Source of the DNA: Bacteroidota bacterium
GTDB lineage: Bacteria > Bacteroidota > Bacteroidia > AKYH767-A > OLB10
Assembly: GCA_016714005.1 (NCBI GenBank)
Contig: JADJOA010000002.1
Coordinates: 186,001 to 250,000 of the forward strand
Direction of reading: 5' to 3'
Length of the DNA stretch: 64,000 bases
The translations under genes and the position numbers were made by a program. Shown here one piece after another: positions 9,830 through 19,817 of the stretch. Numbering within the stretch: the stretch's first letter is position 1; every line of letters starts with the position of its first letter. The notes beneath the pieces are model-generated. The model did not search any database. It saw nothing but the letters and a program-made list of their open reading frames with translations, and was not told the DNA's origin.

Positions 9830-12800
9830 TCTTTCAAACAACCGCTCAAAAAACTTCAGCGCTTTGTTTAGCCAATCAAAGTAAAGTGCAACAACAAGGC
9901 TTAACGTCATTAACCAAATTACAGCAAGGTTAACTGCAAAGGTGCTGTGGTAATTACCAAAAACATTTTTTTGCGAAACGTATAATGGCGCTCTTACAAA
10001 AGAATTTTTTTCGCCATTCATATACACGGGTTGATAACGTTGCACCAAACTGTTTTCGGCTTCGGTTAGTATGGTAAAATCTGTTTTGTTGAGCACTATG
10101 TTATCAAGGCTTTCGTTAGTGTTGTCGTCTTTTAGTTTTTTAAGAGCATCAGCGCCCCCGGTATTTATTAAACTACTTACGGTTTTATCTTTTTCGGCAT
10201 TGGTTTTATTATAGCTGTTAATCTTAGCTTTTTTGTATTGCTCTAATGCGGCTTTTATTTTTTGGTAATTGGTTTCGTTTAAATTTTCTAAAAGATTTAT
10301 ATCTATTCTGTTTTCGTTGCGTGGTGCATCCATATTGCTCAGTTCATGTTTTAGCAATTCAATATCTGCGGCAACTAATTGCGGCTTCTTTTTTGAATAC
10401 ACATTATCAAGCTTGTCGTTAATTTTTTGCAGCCAAAAATCTTTAAGGTAAGTAGCACGGCTCATTTGTTTGTCGTACTCAAAAAAGTTTTTGTTGTACA
10501 AATTATTTTCAAACTGGTTTACGGCAAGCGCTTCAAATGCCCAGCGCGAGGTAATCATTTCGCCAATAACCGGAACTTGTTTTTGAGATGTAACGGTTGG
10601 GTTTAAATCTTCAAACTTTACAATTACTCCGCTTAAAATAATTTGCGGTATAACTAAAAAGGTATGAGTATGTAAATGGTAACAACAGAATTAAAACTTG
10701 CCGAAATATTTAACCCCAGCAAATTAGAAAAACACGAAGCGGAAAATAAAATAAGCCAGTAATCAAAATACATGGCGTTAATTCCAAATATGCTGTTGCC
10801 AATAATTACAAACGAAAATGTTTGAATAGCTGATATAACAAACATGATTGCAATTTTTGAAAACAGGTAACTGCTGCGGCTGAGGTTGAGAAACTTTTCG
10901 CGCTTTAAAATTTTGCGGTCGCGTATAATTTCTTCGGCACTAACGGTAAGCCCCATAAAAATGGCAACCACCACAGCCATAAAAATATAAGCCACTAAGT
11001 TTTTGTTTTCTCTAAAAACATAATCGCCACTATTGTTGTAATACTTTAAAAAGAAAGCAAGCACAAAAGCCAGCACAGGCGCTTCTAAAAAATTAATAAG
11101 CATGTATTGCGTGTTGCGCAGTTTTGACAACACATCGCGCGCAATAAAAACTTTTGCCTGCTTCAGCCAGTTTGGTTTACGAAAAATAGAAACCAGCGTG
11201 TTGTTTGCATTTGGATTTAATGTTTCGCTTCGGTTTTTAAATTCTTCGTTGTAAAAATTATTCCAGTCTTGCGGAGATAGTTTGCGCAGGTTGGTTGGTT
11301 GCCCAAACTCATCCATAACCTTGCTTTCAAGAATAGAGAAAACCTGCTCGGGGTTAATGTTGCCGCAGTAACCACACTCGCTTTCATCGGCATCGGCAAA
11401 GCGCGCTTTCTTTTTAAAGTAAATAAGCGAATCGCTTGGGTTGCCATAGTAAACCGGATAGCCGCCTTTGTCAAGCATAAGCAGTTTGTCAAACATTTTA
11501 AAAATATCTGACGATGGCTGATGTATAACCACAAAAACCAGCTTGCCCGAAATGGCTAACTGCTTTAGCAGGTCCATTACATTTTCGCTGTCAAGAGATG
11601 AAAGTCCTGAGGTGGGCTCATCTACAAACAACACTTGCGGAGCACGTATTAATTCAAGCGCAATGTTCAGGCGTTTGCGCTGCCCGCCACTTATGGTATT
11701 GTTTAACGCATCGCCTACTTTTAAATGTTGTGCTTCGCTTAGCCCAACCAAATCAAGCATTACATCAACCTTTGCATTTATTTGTGTATCATCTAAATTC
11801 CCGAAACACAATTTGCTGTTGTAAAAAAGATTTTGCCTTACACTTAAATCTTCCATCAATAAATCATCCTGCGGAACAAAACCAATTATGCCTTCTAATT
11901 TATTTTTATGCTTGTGTATGTCAATGCCATTAATGGTTACGCTCCCAGCACTTGGTGTGTTGTTGCCATTTAAAATACTAAACAAGGTTGATTTGCCCGC
12001 ACCACTTCCGCCCATTACTCCAATTAAATTACCCGATGTGGCGGCAAACGAAATTTTATTTAATCCCTTTTTGCCGTTAGAAAAAACATACTCCAGTTCT
12101 GTTGCCTGCATCACAATTTCTTCGGCAACATCGTGCAGCCTGTACGATTTTATTACATCGCTGTAGTAAACAGGCGCAATGCGCGAACCTCTTATTACCG
12201 ATCCCGATGAAAAAACATAAGCAGTGTTGTTTAACACCGGCAAACCGTTTAGTGTTAGTTTATCACTGCCGGTATAACGCACAAACAAAATACCGGCTGA
12301 GAGTAAGTTTAGCACATACAAATTGCCATTTAAAGATTCATGCTGCAAATGCTTTCTGTTGCTTGTTACCGCATTGGAGTTGCTGTTTATTATCAGAAAC
12401 TGCAACGAATCTGTTAGTGCATTTTCATCTTTGCTTGTAACAAACGAAACACATAAATCAAATTCATCTTTACTTATGTGAAATACTTCAGCAACTGTAG
12501 TTAAAAATTCCTGCTCCTGTTCTGATATTTCGCTGTCCGATGAATAAACAAATTCAATCAACCGTATTAATACAATGTGTTTTTGTTTGGTGTCAAGCTC
12601 TTTGTTGATGTCGGTACAAATCCTTAAAATTTTTACGGAGTTAACCGATACTCTTTTTTTTGCTTTGCCTTCGGTATTTTTTCCCTGCAGGGTAGCCAGG
12701 TGCTCATCAAATATTTGCAGGTATTTTTGAATATAGGTATTACTTATTTGCTGCTGCAAAAATGCTTCAACAATACTGCGGCCTTCTTGTGTAAAACGTT

Positions 12801-12858
12801 CAGCATTTGCAAGAATGGCAAAAAGCTGCATTAATGCATTTAAAATTTTATCACTCAT
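9818..12858 (-). CDS. ABCG-type ABC transporter (ATPase fused to ABC2 permease), one frameshift
   Basis: Single-chain transporter half of about 1,013 residues. The first 130 residues are helical and resemble a TerB-like domain (SDSEISEQEQEFL). A beta-rich segment follows (about residues 165-235) that may be a degenerate FHA-like domain. The ATPase has Walker A (GGSGAGKST), the signature ISGGQRKRL and Walker B (VLFVDEPTSG). The membrane domain begins near residue 560 with clustered hydrophobic helices. The frame breaks at a T5 run near 10650; reading across it restores LVIPQIILSG and a C-terminal part with a long soluble loop and a last helix (VIWLMTLSLVVALYF). Substrate unknown. The gene stands alone. 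ABCG-like fusions of this type are known in Bacteroidota. Confidence 0.88.
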
Positions 12859-12922
12859 AACATATCAAACGGTTGCAGACTGTGTTGCTTAAAATTAGTT
12901 GAGCGAATATACAATTAGAAAC

Positions 12923-12961
12923 AAAAAATCCTGCTGAGCAAAACATCTCAGCAGGATTTTT
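12923..12961 (-). terminator. rho-independent terminator
   Basis: A perfect 14-bp inverted repeat (12925-12938 and 12947-12960; core TCCTGCTGAG) with an 8-base loop and T-runs on both strands. It sits just past the stop of the lipoprotein gene and upstream of the ABC gene. Confidence 0.85.
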
Positions 12962-12978
12962 CTCAGGCAAATTTATTT

Positions 12979-13830
12979 TTACTTTATCACATTAGCACGT
13001 GTTTTCTCAAGCGCTGCTGCTAATTTTTCTAAAAACTCTTTATTGACTTGTTTGTCATCTGCCGGCTCTTTATAAATGGCAAGCATGGCTTCAAAATCTG
13101 ATTTTATTTTATCGGCATCGGCACTAGGTTTAAAATCGGCAAGCAACTTGGTAATGTTATCTAAATACAAACGCTGTTCCCACACACGCTGGAAAAGTAT
13201 TTCATTATCAGCATTGCGTTCTGCATTTCTAAGCATATTTACGGTAAGGTATTGTGCCTCCAGCCAGCTACCTGCCAAAACATGGCTTGCAGTTTCTAAT
13301 CTTTCGTTAGAGCGAAGGTACTCATCAGTAGCAGCATATGCTTCGTCAATTACTCTTGATAAGGTGTCCTTGTTATTTGAATTGGCTTCAAAGCGCTCAA
13401 CAAAACGGTTAAAAGTTTCTGCCATGTTTAATTCTTCGGCAAGTTTCTTAGATGCTCCGTAATACTTTATAACATCTAATGTTCTGTTGTTTACAACCAA
13501 GTAACCCAAATCAACACCATATATGCCATAATTAAATGCCTGCTTTAATGTGGTTTGGTATTTATCGGCATTTTCTACCGGGTTAAGCAAATCAACATTC
13601 ACTGTCATTTTAGATTTTGCAAACTCATCAAGCACCTGCAATGGTGGAGGCAGGTTAGCAATGGTGTATGTAAAATGGTAGGTTGCCATTTCATCGGCAG
13701 GAGTTTGTGATTCGGTTTTCATAGTATCATGCTTTCCTGAACCGGAATCGGACTTATTGCCACCGCATGAGCCTAATAGTATAACAGCCAATGTGAATAT
13801 TGAAACTGTTTGTAAGAAATTTGTTTGCAT
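12979..13830 (-). CDS. lipoprotein of unknown function
   Basis: Protein of 283 residues. The ATG at 13830 is chosen over a TTG 18 bases upstream because it gives a compact signal peptide ending in the lipobox LLGSC. After a Ser/Gly/Asp linker the rest is almost wholly alpha-helical with no membrane segment, cysteine pair or catalytic motif that I recognise. It would be anchored to a membrane facing the periplasm or cell surface. It is a single gene with its own promoter box and terminator. Family not recognised. Confidence 0.8.
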   Translation of the reverse strand: MQTNFLQTVSIFTLAVILLGSCGGNKSDSGSGKHDTMKTESQTPADEMATYHFTYTIANLPPPLQVLDEFAKSKMTVNVDLLNPVENADKYQTTLKQAFNYGIYGVDLGYLVVNNRTLDVIKYYGASKKLAEELNMAETFNRFVERFEANSNNKDTLSRVIDEAYAATDEYLRSNERLETASHVLAGSWLEAQYLTVNMLRNAERNADNEILFQRVWEQRLYLDNITKLLADFKPSADADKIKSDFEAMLAIYKEPADDKQVNKEFLEKLAAALEKTRANVIK

Positions 13831-13845
13831 AACCAGATTTTGAGC

Positions 13846-13853
13846 CAAACCTA
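13846..13853 (-). promoter_or_regulatory. -7 promoter box TAGGTTTG
   Basis: TAGGTTTG on the minus strand matches TAnnTTTG and ends 15 bases before the chosen ATG of the lipoprotein gene. This supports that start over the upstream TTG, which overlaps the box. Confidence 0.6.
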
Positions 13854-14078
13854 CACTATTTTCTTTTAAACTTCAAAAGGAGTATTTAATGTATTTCTTG
13901 GTAAAACACATTAGTATAAATGTGAGTTTACCCACTATATGATTTGTAAGTTTTTTAAAATCTCGCTTATAGCAGCAAAAGCATGGCTGAATTTTTTCTT
14001 ATTGAAATAAACCCTTGAGAGCTACCTCACGTATAAACTATCTGTTTTAATCTTAAAAGAGAAATAAAAAAGACAACG

Positions 14079-15598
14079 ATGAAAAAAACTTTACTTTTTG
14101 CTTTGGCTTCAATAATAAGCGTTGCATCAATGGCTCAGCAGTTTCAGCATTTGAAACTAACATCTATGTGTTCTGATGATCCTAATACTGTTTTAAGATG
14201 GAGAGTGAGAAATCAAAACTCTTATCCTGTTACTTATACATGGAAAATAGTTGATGGTGGTGCAAATGCTCCCATGTCATCCCAATACCCTACTCCATTT
14301 ATAGCGCAACCAGGAGATAATTATTTTTTAGTCCTAAAGCCGCAACAGGTAATAACGTAATGGTTATTTATGTAAACAATGTGGAGCAAAATGGCGGAAG
14401 AAAAGCATCGGGTAAACAGCAATGCACCACCAAAAACTTTGATGTTTTTGTGACTTGTAAAAAACAAATTGACCCTTGCACATACTTGATAACCTTTGGA
14501 TATTATAACGATAATCCCGGTTTAACATTTACTATTCCGCACGGACTGGACAATCGTTTTACAGGAGGAAGTATTATAAGAGGAGAATCGGACACGGTTT
14601 TTTATCCCGGCTTATATAACGATGCATTTAAAATAAGAATAAGTTGCGGCACCACAGTTGTCTGGCATTTAAAAGGACCATTTGGACCAAAATCGGTTAA
14701 TACCACTGCACCCAATCAAAACCTGTGCATAGCACCAATTAAGCCTTATGTAAATTGTATAACACCAAGCACATCAAAGCCCGGGGTAATGGAAGTAACA
14801 TTTGGATACGAATACAATGATACCGATACAGTAAACATACCTGCCGGTGCCGATAATGTTTTAAATAACGCTGCATGGGGAAGCCCTATAACACAGTTTT
14901 TACCCGGCAAACACGACAATGTTTTTACTGCTGAATTTACCGGAACAAATATGGAGTGGCATTTAAAAGATTACACCAATAATACTTACAATATTAAAGC
15001 ATACAACCAGTATGCAGGAACATGTGTGGAAGCAGTAAAGCCCTATGTAAAATGTATTTTAAAGAATAACGATGGCAGCACTACTGCATTTTTTAATTAC
15101 AATAATTTTAACCCAACAGCACATACCATATTAAAAGGCAGCCGAAATTATTTAGTAGGCGAATCTTTGCCAACATCATTACCCGAAAATTTTAACACCG
15201 GTTACAACGACAATATTTTTAATGCCACATTTACCGGAAAAGAATTAAAATGGGTTTTAATTGGACCCGATGGCGTTACACGCTATGCAATTGCAAATGA
15301 TGAGTACTGCCGTGTGTGCGATGCAAGCGATAATATTTCCGGTGATCGAATAATAACCAACTCATACCCAAACCCTGCTGTAGAAAATTTAAACATTAAC
15401 ATAAACACATTAAAAACCGAAGGACAAAATTACATTGTGCAGGTGTGCGATATGTTCGGTAAAACTCTTGTCCGCAACCAATACACATCAAATGATAACA
15501 ATGTCCAATTACCATTATCTGAATTAAAAAGCGGAATGTATGTTGTAAATGTTTTTTGTAATGATGTGAAGGAGACTATCAGGGTTGTGAAACAGTAA
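14079..15598 (+). CDS. secreted protein with repeated beta domains and type IX sorting domain, one frameshift
   Basis: Protein of about 506 residues with a signal peptide (MKKTLLFALASI, cleavage near SMAQQ). The frame changes near 14335; reading across gives FLVPKAATGNNVMVIY, joining the two parts. Three or four repeats of about 90 residues follow, each with a Cys, a FGYxN motif, an IPxGxDN motif, a PGxxDxxF motif and WHLK or WVLIG at the end (for example ITFGYYNDNPGLTFTIPHG). Such repeats are common in secreted Bacteroidota proteins. The C-terminus is a type A sorting domain (SYPNPAVENLNINI to TIRVVKQ), so the protein is exported and probably attached to the surface. Substrate or binding partner unknown. 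Confidence 0.82.
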
Positions 15599-15637
15599 TT
15601 GTATTATATCTGGCAGGGAATATTTCCTGAAAAATTA

Positions 15638-15710
15638 TTTCACGCGAAGGCGCAAAGCCCGCAAAGAGTAGATTGTTTTTTCTTTGTGGGCTTTGCGCCT
15701 TCGCGTGAAA
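15638..15710. repeat. 29-bp inverted repeat of the ACGCAAAGGCGCAAAG family
   Basis: The arms 15638-15666 and 15682-15710 (core GCGAAGGCGCAAAGCCC) match with one mismatch around a 15-base T-rich loop. It may terminate the upstream gene. The motif belongs to a family of intergenic repeats seen in degenerate form at 23894. Confidence 0.75.
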
Positions 15711-15777
15711 ATACTGTGCGTAATGAATACTAGTTTAACCTTACAAAATCAATCCTTCTAAAGAGCAGTATTATTGC

Positions 15778-15807
15778 TTTGCGCCTATCCATTTTTTGTT
15801 ATTTTCG
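15778..15807 (+). promoter_or_regulatory. Bacteroidota promoter for hppA
   Basis: TTTG (15778-15781), an 18-base spacer, then TATTTTCG (15800-15807) matches the -33/-7 arrangement with one change from TAnnTTTG. The hppA ATG follows 37 bases later. Confidence 0.55.
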
Positions 15808-15844
15808 CACGCTCAAAAATTTTAACCCTTTTATATAGTAGATT

Positions 15845-18115
15845 ATGAATGAATTAGTGTATGCTGTGCCCGCTTTAGGTATTGTTGCTTTGTTGTACAT
15901 GTGGATAAAGGCAAGTTGGGTAACCAAACAAGAGGCAGGCGAACAAAACATGCAGGAACTTGCCGGGCATATAGCCAATGGCGCTATGGCATTTTTAAAG
16001 GCAGAATGGAAGGTGCTTTCTTACTTTGCTGTTATAGCAGCTTTATTACTTGCTTATTCAGGCACGTTGCATGGCACGCCCGAAAATCCGGTACACTCAA
16101 GTACGGTAATAGCCATAGCGTTTTTAATAGGTGCAGTATTTAGCGCCACTGCCGGATGGATAGGAATGAAAATAGCGACCAAAGCAAACGTACGCACTGC
16201 ACATGCGGCTAAAACTTCTTTATCAAAAGCATTAGCTGTTTCTTTTGGTGGCGGTACTGTAATGGGATTAGGTGTTGCGGGATTAGCAGTGTTTGGCTTA
16301 GGCGCATTATTCATAGTGTTTTATAAAATGTTTGTTCCTGAAGGTGCGGTTATGACGGGTGTTGAAATGAAACAGGCTATTGAAGTGCTTGCCGGTTTTT
16401 CTTTAGGTGCAGAAAGTATTGCACTGTTTGCCCGTGTTGGTGGCGGTATATATACCAAAGCTGCCGATGTAGGTGCCGATTTAGTTGGTAAAGTAGAAGC
16501 CGGAATTCCGGAAGATGACCCGCGTAACCCTGCAACTATTGCTGATAACGTAGGCGATAACGTGGGTGATGTGGCAGGTATGGGTGCTGATTTATTTGGC
16601 TCTTACGTTGCAACTATTTTGGCAACAATGGTATTAGGTCAGGAGATTGATGCAACCGGTGATCAGTTTGGTGGCTTATCCCCAATACTATTACCAATGC
16701 TGATAGCAGGTTTAGGAATTGTGTTTTCCATTATAGGAACATGGTTTGTAAGAATTAAAAACGAAACAGATAGTGTTCAAAACGCACTAAACCTTGGCAA
16801 TTGGTCTTCCATTATTCTAACAGGTGTGGCTTGTTATTTTTTAGTGATGTGGATGTTGCCCGAAACATTAAGCATAAGAGGATATGAGTTTACATCTTTA
16901 AATGTTTACTTAGCTATTATAGTAGGTTTGGTAGTGGGTACTCTTATGAGCATGATTACTGAGTACTATACAGCTATGGGTAAGCGGCCGGTTAATTCCC
17001 TCGTAAAGCAATCATCTACCGGTCATGCAACAAATATTATTGGTGGTTTGTCAATAGGTATGGAATCTACTGCAGTGCCAATGATTGTGCTTGCAGCAGG
17101 TATTTATGGTTCTTATGAATTAGCGGGTTTGTATGGTGTGGCAATTGCTGCAGCAGGTATGATGGCAACTACAGCTATGCAGTTAGCGATAGATGCTTTT
17201 GGTCCTATTGCTGATAACGCAGGTGGTATTGCAGAAATGAGTCATCTGCCAAAAGAAGTAAGACAACGTACAGATAACTTAGACGCAGTTGGAAATACCA
17301 CAGCAGCAACCGGAAAAGGATTTGCCATAGCATCGGCCGCGTTAACATCACTTGCGTTGTTTGCAGCATTTGTGGGTATAGCCGGCATTTCTGCAATTGA
17401 TATTTATAAAGCTGATGTATTGGCAGGATTATTTGTTGGGGCTATGATACCGTTTATATTTTCATCATTGGCTATTGCTGCCGTTGGTCGTGCTGCCATG
17501 GCAATGGTTGAAGAAGTTAGGCGGCAGTTTCGCGAAATACCCGGTATTATGGAATACAAAGCAAAACCCGAATACGAAAAGTGCGTTGCCATTTCTACCG
17601 AAGCATCTATCCGCGAAATGATTGCACCGGGTGCCATTGCATTAATTGTTCCTGTTATGGTTGGATTTTTATTTGGCCCCGAAGTATTGGGTGGTGTGCT
17701 TGCAGGTGTTACTGTTAGTGGTGTGTTAATGGGAATGTTTCAGAGCAATGCCGGTGGTGCGTGGGATAATGCAAAAAAATCTTTTGAAAAAGGTGTTGAT
17801 ATAAACGGACAGATTTACTATAAAGGCAGCGAGCCACATAAAGCATCTGTTACGGGTGATACTGTGGGTGATCCTTTTAAAGATACATCAGGGCCATCTA
17901 TGAATATTCTTATTAAGTTAATGAGTATTGTATCGTTGGTTATTGCTCCGCATATTGCAACTGTTGGCGTTGACAAAAAGAAAAATGCTACGACCGAAAA
18001 AACCTCAACAACAGAAATGGCAAACTATCCCGAAATGGATTTTGCTGCAATGAAAGGAATGTTAGTAGCTGATGTTGCACATTCATGGATGACTTTAACA
18101 TTGATCATTTCTTAA
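15845..18115 (+). CDS. hppA: ion-pumping membrane pyrophosphatase
   Basis: Integral membrane enzyme that hydrolyses PPi and pumps H+ or Na+ out of the cytoplasm. About 16 membrane helices are apparent. The PPi-binding motifs are present: DVGADLVGKVE near residue 210, DNVGDNVGDVAGMGADL near residue 240 and GDTVGDPFKDTSGPS near the C-terminus. The sequence at residues 483-492 is GNTTAATGKG; Ala at the first variable site and Gly three positions on are the signature of K+-dependent enzymes (established for the family). The normal pyrophosphatase core ends near SIVSLVIAPHI, about residue 700, but the frame continues through a charged linker into the start of a YceI domain (VADVAHSWM) before stopping. 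One missing G near 18091 would fuse it to the next entry. H+ versus Na+ specificity cannot be read here. Confidence 0.93.
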   Translation: MNELVYAVPALGIVALLYMWIKASWVTKQEAGEQNMQELAGHIANGAMAFLKAEWKVLSYFAVIAALLLAYSGTLHGTPENPVHSSTVIAIAFLIGAVFSATAGWIGMKIATKANVRTAHAAKTSLSKALAVSFGGGTVMGLGVAGLAVFGLGALFIVFYKMFVPEGAVMTGVEMKQAIEVLAGFSLGAESIALFARVGGGIYTKAADVGADLVGKVEAGIPEDDPRNPATIADNVGDNVGDVAGMGADLFGSYVATILATMVLGQEIDATGDQFGGLSPILLPMLIAGLGIVFSIIGTWFVRIKNETDSVQNALNLGNWSSIILTGVACYFLVMWMLPETLSIRGYEFTSLNVYLAIIVGLVVGTLMSMITEYYTAMGKRPVNSLVKQSSTGHATNIIGGLSIGMESTAVPMIVLAAGIYGSYELAGLYGVAIAAAGMMATTAMQLAIDAFGPIADNAGGIAEMSHLPKEVRQRTDNLDAVGNTTAATGKGFAIASAALTSLALFAAFVGIAGISAIDIYKADVLAGLFVGAMIPFIFSSLAIAAVGRAAMAMVEEVRRQFREIPGIMEYKAKPEYEKCVAISTEASIREMIAPGAIALIVPVMVGFLFGPEVLGGVLAGVTVSGVLMGMFQSNAGGAWDNAKKSFEKGVDINGQIYYKGSEPHKASVTGDTVGDPFKDTSGPSMNILIKLMSIVSLVIAPHIATVGVDKKKNATTEKTSTTEMANYPEMDFAAMKGMLVADVAHSWMTLTLIIS

Positions 18116-18561
18116 CTACTGCAAGCGGTTCATTTTCTATTGATACCTGTGCATTTACTATTGGAGATAACCCCGAGCAATCAGCCTTATTTGTAAAACT
18201 AAATGCAGCATCTGTTGATACACGTATGAAAGACAGAGACCAGTATTTAACAAGTACCGAATTTTTGGATGCTGCAAAATACCCTGCAATAACTTTTCAA
18301 TCAACATCTATCAGCAAAAGTTCAAGCGGCAAATACAAATATGTTGCAAAAGGAAACCTAACTATTAAAGATGTAACCAAAGAAGTAGAGATGCCATTTA
18401 CTTATCTTGGCTCTTCTACCGATGATTATGCAAAAAAAGATGTGCATTCATTTATTGGCGAAGTAAAAATTAATCGTTTAGACTTTAATGCAGGAACAAA
18501 AAGCCCTGTTGTAGGTAACGAAGTTGCCGCACAGTTTTCGGTTGGGATGTATAAGCAATAA
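18085..18561 (+). CDS. YceI-like domain, probably the C-terminal part of the pyrophosphatase protein
   Basis: YceI proteins are periplasmic lipocalin-like beta-barrels that bind long isoprenoid-type lipids. This 158-residue frame has the typical blocks SGSFSIDTC, RDQYLTSTEFLDAAKYP and GNLTIKDVTKEVEMPF. It has no signal peptide, and its first strand is missing: that strand (DVAHSWM) is at the end of the hppA frame, 30 bases overlapping. Restoring one G gives a continuous AHSWMDFNIDHFL, which fits the family. I therefore infer one protein of about 905 residues spanning 15845-18561. The C-terminus of membrane pyrophosphatases faces the periplasm, so the topology is consistent. A separate short gene is possible but less likely. 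Confidence 0.85.
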   Translation: MDDFNIDHFLTTASGSFSIDTCAFTIGDNPEQSALFVKLNAASVDTRMKDRDQYLTSTEFLDAAKYPAITFQSTSISKSSSGKYKYVAKGNLTIKDVTKEVEMPFTYLGSSTDDYAKKDVHSFIGEVKINRLDFNAGTKSPVVGNEVAAQFSVGMYKQ

Positions 18562-18578
18562 TTAAAAAAAGAATTTTT

Positions 18579-18610
18579 AAAAGGCTACTCATGTTTGAGT
18601 AGCCTTTTTA
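18579..18610 (+). terminator. rho-independent terminator after hppA-YceI
   Basis: A perfect 13-bp stem (core AAGGCTACTCA) with loop TGTT is followed by a T-run. Confidence 0.88.
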
Positions 18611-18727
18611 TTTAACAAAGGGTGGTAAACTCAAAAAAAATAAAACATCTTTTAACTGTAGTGTTGCTACGCAAGTATAATTGCAACCCTGCGAAAAAAT
18701 TTAACCATAGAATTTCGCAGAAATTTT

Positions 18728-18735
18728 TAGGTTTG
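18728..18735 (+). promoter_or_regulatory. -7 promoter box TAGGTTTG for fbp
   Basis: TAGGTTTG matches TAnnTTTG and lies 29 bases before the fbp ATG. No convincing -33 element. Confidence 0.55.
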
Positions 18736-18764
18736 CATACCTTACCAAACAGAATAAAAGAAAC

Positions 18765-19790
18765 ATGTATAAGCCAAATAAAGTTATTACCCTCGGACAA
18801 TTTATAATAGAGCGCCAGACCGATTTCCCGTATGCCAAAGGCGAACTTTCCAGGTTGCTGCGCGATATTGGTATTGCTGCTAAAATTGTAAACCGCGAAG
18901 TAAATAAAGCCGGATTGGTTGATATTTTAGGTGAAGCCGGAACAGATAATGTGCAAGGCGAGTCGCAGAAAAAATTAGATGTTTATGCCAATGAACAGTT
19001 TATTGCAGCATTAAGCAGTGGTGGAGAAACCTGTGCTGTGGCTTCGGAAGAAAACGAAGAGATGATAAACATTGAGAGCGCTGTTTCTAAAAATGCTAAG
19101 TATGTTGTGGCTATTGATCCGTTAGATGGTTCTTCAAACATTGATGTAAATGTTTCTGTCGGAACTATTTTTTCTATTTACCGAAGAACCACTCTTACTG
19201 GCAAAAGTGATTTAAGTGACTTTATGCAAAAAGGCACCGACCAGATTGCTGCCGGTTATGTTATTTATGGTTCATCTACCATGTTGGTTTATACAACAGG
19301 TAAAGGCGTTAATGGATTTACTCTTGATCCAAGCATTGGCGAGTTTTGCTTAAGCCACCCTGATATGACGATTCCTAAAACAGGAAATATTTATTCTATT
19401 AACGAAGGAAACTATTTACATTTTCCTGATGGTGTAAAAAAATATATGAAATATTGCCAGGAAGAAGATGCTGCAACTAAGCGCCCATACGCTTCAAGAT
19501 ATGTAGGTTCTTTAGTTGCCGATTTTCACCGCAATATGCTTAAAGGCGGAATTTATATTTACCCCACCACTACCAAATCGCCTAAAGGAAAATTACGTTT
19601 GATGTATGAATGCAACCCGCTTGCAATGATTATTGAACAAGCGGGTGGAAAAGCATCAGACGGGTTTAACCGTATTTTAGATATTCAGCCTACTACACTA
19701 CACCAGCGCACACCTTTGTTTATTGGCAGTTCTGATATGGTGAATAAAGCAGAGGAAATGATGACTCGCTATTCGCAGGTGAGTGTTTAA
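18765..19790 (+). CDS. fbp: class I fructose-1,6-bisphosphatase
   Basis: Gluconeogenic cytoplasmic enzyme that converts fructose-1,6-bisphosphate to fructose-6-phosphate. At 341 residues it has the normal class I length. The metal-binding signature VVAIDPLDGSSNIDVNV is present near residue 112, the upstream Glu pair (SEENEE) is in place, and the substrate region GGIYIYPTT with KLRLMYECNP is seen near residue 260. It is uninterrupted, with its own promoter box and a terminator upstream, so probably monocistronic. Confidence 0.95.
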   Translation: MYKPNKVITLGQFIIERQTDFPYAKGELSRLLRDIGIAAKIVNREVNKAGLVDILGEAGTDNVQGESQKKLDVYANEQFIAALSSGGETCAVASEENEEMINIESAVSKNAKYVVAIDPLDGSSNIDVNVSVGTIFSIYRRTTLTGKSDLSDFMQKGTDQIAAGYVIYGSSTMLVYTTGKGVNGFTLDPSIGEFCLSHPDMTIPKTGNIYSINEGNYLHFPDGVKKYMKYCQEEDAATKRPYASRYVGSLVADFHRNMLKGGIYIYPTTTKSPKGKLRLMYECNPLAMIIEQAGGKASDGFNRILDIQPTTLHQRTPLFIGSSDMVNKAEEMMTRYSQVSV

Positions 19791-19817
19791 TAAATTTCGA
19801 GTTATGATAAGTGATTT

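Noticed and set aside
14360..15598. Separate gene starting at 14360
   Set aside because: It lacks a signal peptide, and shifting one base near 14335 joins it smoothly to the signal-peptide frame from 14079.
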